NCBI GenBank assembly: GCA_964579725.1
Contig: CAZOHG010000048.1
Span: 1 to 27,560, forward strand
Reading direction: 5' to 3'
DNA: 27,560 bases
Origin: CAZOHG01 sp964579725
Lineage (GTDB): Bacteria > Zhuqueibacterota > JdFR-76 > BMS3Abin05
The position numbers and the translations under genes are program-made. Under the pieces are notes generated by a model, which was not told the DNA's origin, did no database searches, and saw only the letters and a list, made by a program, of their open reading frames with translations. Shown one piece after another: positions 24,999 through 27,560 of this stretch. Within the stretch, counting starts at the first letter, position 1, and every line of letters begins with the position of its first letter.

Positions 24999-25088
24999 AA
25001 ACGAAAGCCGCTTCTTGCGTGATTTTCCCCCGGCGGGACACGGCTGTTTGGTAACCGCTCCAATCGTCCTTACCGAAAGGATTTTGCA

Positions 25089-25784
25089 ATGGACAAGATC
25101 TGGTACCTGAAGAAAATCAATATTTTTAAGGGGTTAAGCGAAGAAGAAATGCACTACATTGACCACGTGTCCACCATGAAACACTACGCCAAAAAAGAGC
25201 CTATTTTTTTGCCCGCCGACCCCGGAGACCGCGTGTACCTTTTAAAAAAAGGCCGGGTGAAGATTGCCCGGCTTTCCGAGGAGGGGAAGGAATTGATTCT
25301 GGCCGTTTTAAACACCGGCGAAATTTTTGGCGAAGCGGCTATTTTTGACACCGACGCCCGCAGCAACATGGCCGAAACGCTGGAAGATGCCTACATATGC
25401 GAAATCAGCAAAAAGGATTTTGAGGAGCTGCTGGCGAAAAAACCTGAGTTGGCCCTGCGCCTTACGAAATTGGTCGGCTTGCGGCGTCAGCAATTGGAAA
25501 TGAAAATTGAAGACCTCATTTTCAGAAATGTTCAGGGACGGCTGGTACATTTGCTCCTGAATTTAATGCGTTCCTACGGCGTGAAAAAAGACACCGGAAT
25601 TCTCATTGACATTAAGTTAACCCACGCCCAAATAGCCAATCTCATCGGAGCCACACGCGAAACAACTACGCTTTATTTAAATCAGCTCAAAACACAGGGA
25701 CTCCTTGATTTCGAAAAACGAAAAATTCTGGTGCTCAAACCGCAATTGCTGGCAAAAGCCCTGGAAGAACCGCCTTCCGAATAG
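25089..25784 (+). CDS. Crp/Fnr-family transcriptional regulator
   Basis: Cytoplasmic regulator, 231 residues. The cyclic-nucleotide-binding barrel (about 12-125) has the phosphate-binding pattern GEIFGEAAIFDTDARSNMAE (77-96). Glu82, Arg91 and Ser92 align with E. coli CRP Glu72, Arg82 and Ser83, so binding of a cyclic nucleotide is plausible. A long dimerisation helix follows (about 118-145), then a winged helix with LTHAQIANLIGATRETTTLYL (177-197). The recognition helix has ATRET, like CRP SRET, predicting TGTGA-type half-sites. It lacks the Cys cluster of FNR (a single Cys, in ICEIS). ATG with AAAGGA 8 nt upstream. A near-match site lies before the downstream DoxX cluster. Confidence 0.94.
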   Translation: MDKIWYLKKINIFKGLSEEEMHYIDHVSTMKHYAKKEPIFLPADPGDRVYLLKKGRVKIARLSEEGKELILAVLNTGEIFGEAAIFDTDARSNMAETLEDAYICEISKKDFEELLAKKPELALRLTKLVGLRRQQLEMKIEDLIFRNVQGRLVHLLLNLMRSYGVKKDTGILIDIKLTHAQIANLIGATRETTTLYLNQLKTQGLLDFEKRKILVLKPQLLAKALEEPPSE

Positions 25785-25825
25785 GCTTCCAAAAGCTCTG
25801 CCGAAATAAAATGCCCTTTCGGGGT

Positions 25826-25843
25826 ACCCCACAATGGGGTTTT
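25826..25843 (+). terminator. Likely terminator of the Crp/Fnr gene
   Basis: ACCCCA (25826-25831), loop CAA, TGGGGT (25835-25840), followed by TTT. It lies 42 nt past the stop codon. A competing perfect palindrome GGGGTACCCC (25821-25830) overlaps it. The U-run is short, so this is moderate. Confidence 0.5.
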
Positions 25844-25903
25844 CAAAGCCCCGCCTGTCACTTTTCTCGCTAAAACCTCTTTTTTCCCGAAAAATCTCAT
25901 TTT

Positions 25904-25947
25904 TGTAAGCCACCTCACAGATTTCCCGGCCTCTTTTGTCTATCTTA
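25904..25947 (+). promoter_or_regulatory. CRP-type binding site and promoter of the DoxX cluster
   Basis: TGTAA-GCCACC-TCACA (25904-25919) matches the CRP consensus TGTGA-N6-TCACA in 9 of 10 half-site bases. TATCTTA (25941-25947) follows as a -10-like element with no TTG at -33/-35. If transcription starts near 25953, the site is centred at about -41.5, the classical class II activator position. The Crp/Fnr gene immediately upstream is the likely source of the regulator. Confidence 0.5.
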
Positions 25948-26020
25948 ATACCGTCACTTGGAAAAAGTTCAACTGATTTTTTTTGTACGGTGATTTAAGA
26001 AAACACAAAATGAGGCTACA

Positions 26021-26404
26021 ATGTGGAAGACAATCTCAAAACAGGCGCACTGGCTGCTCAGAATCGCGCTGGCCAGCGTCTTTCTGTACCACGGAATCGG
26101 TAAATTCCCCCATTTACAAAATCTGGCAGCCATGATGAAAATGCCGGTGGCCCTGATTTTTCTGTTGGCGGTCATGGAAGTTTCCGGCGCTCTTTTGGTT
26201 TTAGTGGGCGGCTTCCGGAAAGAGTGGGCGACACGGCTGGGCACGCTTTTTCTCATGCCGGTCATGTTAGGGGCAATTGCCATGGTACACTGGCCGCAGT
26301 GGTCGTTTGTGGCCAGTAAAACGCACCCTATGGGCGGAATGGAGTTTCAGGTCACGCTTTTATTGGTTCAATTGTATCTGTTTGTCAGGGGAAATCAGGC
26401 TTAA
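26021..26404 (+). CDS. DoxX-family membrane protein
   Basis: Small integral membrane protein, 127 residues, with four hydrophobic segments (about 10-26, 44-62, 73-88, 105-122). The N-terminal ALASVFLYHGIGKFPH pattern and the MEVSGALLVLVGGF helix are typical of DoxX/DoxD-like proteins, linked in other bacteria to quinone-coupled thiosulfate oxidation or thiol redox stress. The reaction here is not known. The segment MVHWPQWSFVASKTHPMGGMEFQ between TM3 and TM4 carries His and Met residues. ATG with GAGG 7 nt upstream. First gene of a cluster with an SEC-C protein, a DUF302 protein and a membrane protein, all on the plus strand and downstream of the predicted CRP site. Confidence 0.9.
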   Translation: MWKTISKQAHWLLRIALASVFLYHGIGKFPHLQNLAAMMKMPVALIFLLAVMEVSGALLVLVGGFRKEWATRLGTLFLMPVMLGAIAMVHWPQWSFVASKTHPMGGMEFQVTLLLVQLYLFVRGNQA

Positions 26405-26448
26405 TCCAAAAATCGATCTTTGAAAAGAATACAAACCCTAAAAACACA

Positions 26449-26460
26449 AAAGGAGGTGAT
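26449..26460 (+). promoter_or_regulatory. Unusually complete Shine-Dalgarno of the SEC-C gene
   Basis: AAAGGAGGTGAT is nearly a full complement of the 16S rRNA 3' tail, with GGAGG 8 nt before the ATG at 26465. It settles the start over the in-frame TTG at 26420 and predicts high translation. Confidence 0.8.
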
Positions 26461-26464
26461 TGGC

Positions 26465-26623
26465 ATGACCCTTACGATTCGACCGTCAGACCCCTGCCCG
26501 TGTGGCTCCGGAAAACCGTACGAACAGTGCTGCGGACGCGACGCACAGGAAGAATCCCGAACCCGAGAGCAGGAAAAACATCCCCACAAGCACGAAAACC
26601 CTACCTGCGGCTGCGGGCAGTAA
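26465..26623 (+). CDS. Small stand-alone SEC-C metal-binding protein
   Basis: A 52-residue protein made almost wholly of metal-binding motifs. The SEC-C motif DPCPCGSGKPYEQCCGRD lies at residues 9-26 (CxC...CC zinc ligands, as at the SecA C-terminus). A charged linker follows, then a His/Cys tail HPHKHENPTCGCGQ (39-52) that could bind a second metal. SEC-C motifs are normally appended to SecA, YchJ-like or other larger proteins; here it stands alone. The start is fixed by a near-perfect ribosome site. It lies 60 nt after DoxX and 57 nt before the DUF302 gene. A metal chaperone or sensor role is conceivable but not shown. Confidence 0.85.
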   Translation: MTLTIRPSDPCPCGSGKPYEQCCGRDAQEESRTREQEKHPHKHENPTCGCGQ

Positions 26624-26680
26624 GAAAATGAACAGTGGTTTCCTGCAAAAAGGAAAATCACCCCAAAAAAGGAGAGAGTT

Positions 26681-27163
26681 ATGATCAGTAAAAAATCAAT
26701 GCAGAATTGGATGGTAATGGGCTTGTTGGCGTTGTTTGCCTCTGGTCTGGTCGGAGCAAAAAGCGCCAACGCTCAAGATTGGACGCTGCAACAGGTTCGT
26801 TCCGCGGCCAATTACGCCCAAACGGTGGCAAAAGTGAAAAAACTGGTTGCCAAAAGCGGCATGATGATTTTAGGGGAAGTCAACCAAGGGAAAATCCTAT
26901 CCATGACAGGATTGAAGTTAAAGGCCGTTTCGCTTTTTATCGGAAATCCAACCATGGGAAAGAAAATCTTTTCCGCTAATCCGGGCGTCGGGATTGCAAT
27001 CCCTGTGCGGGTTAATATTTTCGAAGGCAAAGACGGTCGAGTGTACGTGAATTACTACAAACCCTCCGCCCAGTTGGCCGCTTTTGAAAGCAAGCCCGTG
27101 ACGATGGCAGCCAAAATGCTGGATCAAAAGCTGGCAAAATTGACGTCAATGGTGGCACAGTAA
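26681..27163 (+). CDS. Exported DUF302-domain protein
   Basis: 160 residues with a clear Sec signal (MISKKSMQNWMVMGLLALFASGLVGAKSANAQ has its hydrophobic core at about 10-26; cleavage after ANAQ at about 32). The mature part follows the DUF302 pattern: KLVAKSGMMILGEVNQGKI, LKAVSLFIGNPTMGKKIF, PGVGIAIPVRVNIFEGKDG, VYVNYYKPSAQ. DUF302 is a small alpha/beta domain of unsettled function, often near redox or sulfur genes. There is no Cys or His in the mature region, so it is not itself a metal or thiol protein. GGAGAG lies 4 nt before the ATG. Third gene of the DoxX cluster. Confidence 0.88.
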   Translation: MISKKSMQNWMVMGLLALFASGLVGAKSANAQDWTLQQVRSAANYAQTVAKVKKLVAKSGMMILGEVNQGKILSMTGLKLKAVSLFIGNPTMGKKIFSANPGVGIAIPVRVNIFEGKDGRVYVNYYKPSAQLAAFESKPVTMAAKMLDQKLAKLTSMVAQ

Positions 27164-27188
27164 TCGTTCCGAGCAGGGAACAGAAGTC

Positions 27189-27217
27189 GGGTGCGGAGAG
27201 ATTGACTGGCCGCACCC
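27189..27217 (+). other. Intercistronic hairpin between DUF302 and the membrane-protein gene
   Basis: GGGTGCGG (27189-27196) and CCGCACCC (27210-27217) form a perfect 8-bp stem with a 13-nt loop. An outer AGAAG/CTTCT pairing (27182-27186 with 27222-27226) extends it past mismatches. No long U-run follows, so it is more likely an mRNA processing or stability element, or an attenuator, than a full terminator. Confidence 0.55.
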
Positions 27218-27249
27218 GCTGCTTCTCTGCGTTTTGACAGGAGGAAAAA

Positions 27250-27560
27250 ATGGACAAGAAATTTTCGGTCAAAAAACTGATTTTAAGCCTGTTTGCCCTG
27301 TTGTTTGCAGGGGTGAGCCCCAATTTGTTGGTTGCGGCTCAGGCGGGGTACGCCCAACTTTCGACCCTCATTGTGCGGGTGCTTTTCCCTGCCATTTTTC
27401 TGTTGGGGGCAGTGCTTTGGGTAGCCGCCAAAAAAGGCGAATCGGTGCTTTTCAAAACCATTTGGGTGGGGGCTGTTGCCGGAATGGTGGGTACAGTAGG
27501 ACTTGAAATCGTGCGGGAAGCGGGATTTCTTTTGGGCGGCATGCCCGGTGAGATGCCCAA
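27250..27560 (+). CDS. Membrane protein, 3' end beyond window (partial)
   Basis: Open frame from ATG at 27250 to the end of the window without a stop, about 103 residues seen. AGGAGG lies 5 nt before the ATG. The translation has three hydrophobic segments: KKLILSLFALLFAGV at the N-terminus (signal or TM1), IVRVLFPAIFLLGAVLWVAA (about 42-61) and FKTIWVGAVAGMVGTVGLEI (about 69-88), followed by VREAGFLLGGMPGEMPK. The Gly/Met/Pro-rich GGMPGEMP motif looks conserved in type, but I cannot name the family with confidence. Spacing (86 nt after the DUF302 gene, with a hairpin between) suggests it is the fourth gene of the DoxX cluster. Confidence 0.85.
   Translation, partial: MDKKFSVKKLILSLFALLFAGVSPNLLVAAQAGYAQLSTLIVRVLFPAIFLLGAVLWVAAKKGESVLFKTIWVGAVAGMVGTVGLEIVREAGFLLGGMPGEMP

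Noticed and set aside
25089..25784. FNR-type iron-sulfur or haem sensor
   Set aside because: The N-terminal Cys cluster needed for an Fe-S sensor is absent and only one Cys is present; the CRP-like nucleotide contacts are kept instead.
1..27560. Defence island, prophage or integrative element
   Set aside because: No integrase, transposase, restriction, toxin-antitoxin, cas or phage structural gene was recognised; the tRNA-Thr gene shows no adjacent integrase or duplicated 3' end.

Overview
The window looks like a chromosomal segment from an uncultured or little-studied member of the FCB superphylum, probably outside Bacteroidota proper (a KSB1/Caldithrix-like lineage is my guess). Three things point this way: a GWxTD-domain secreted protein, a family largely confined to FCB bacteria; TTG-N19/20-TAnnTT promoter-like sequences; and multi-hairpin intergenic repeats. 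Several genes have strong Shine-Dalgarno sequences, which argues against typical Bacteroidota. I saw no phage, integrase, transposase or CRISPR array.

Layout. (1) 1-8000, minus strand: an efflux locus read right to left, with an OmpR-type response regulator and its histidine kinase (4-nt overlap), then an RND adaptor lipoprotein, then an RND permease. No outer-membrane TolC-type gene is present. The permease is separated from the adaptor by about 0.86 kb packed with palindromic repeats, and a long multi-hairpin repeat lies on both sides of the permease. (2) 8048-12412: a convergent pair of exported carbohydrate-related enzymes, a Tat-type FAD oxidoreductase (plus) and a lipoprotein GH27 alpha-galactosidase (minus). 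(3) 12689-15325: tRNA-Thr(CGT) with a strong terminator, a beta-hydroxyacid dehydrogenase and the GWxTD protein, all minus. (4) 15509-21754, minus: SMC, and upstream of it a membrane-anchored GH2-like protein that appears to have lost both catalytic glutamates. (5) 22083-24833, plus: exonuclease III followed 12 nt later by an NhaC-type antiporter with an extra N-terminal exported domain. (6) 25089-27560, plus: a Crp/Fnr regulator, then a four-gene cluster (DoxX, a 52-residue SEC-C protein, exported DUF302 protein, membrane protein cut by the window end). A near-consensus CRP-type site sits upstream of the cluster at a class II activator position.

How they may work together. The two-component system probably controls the adaptor through an 11-bp direct repeat upstream of a TATTTTTG element. 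The Crp/Fnr protein probably controls the DoxX cluster. The best candidates for undescribed biology are the catalytically dead GH2/membrane fusion next to smc, the small DoxX/SEC-C/DUF302 cluster with its predicted Crp switch, and the structured repeats around the RND permease. All functional statements rest on reading motifs by eye; no database search was possible.
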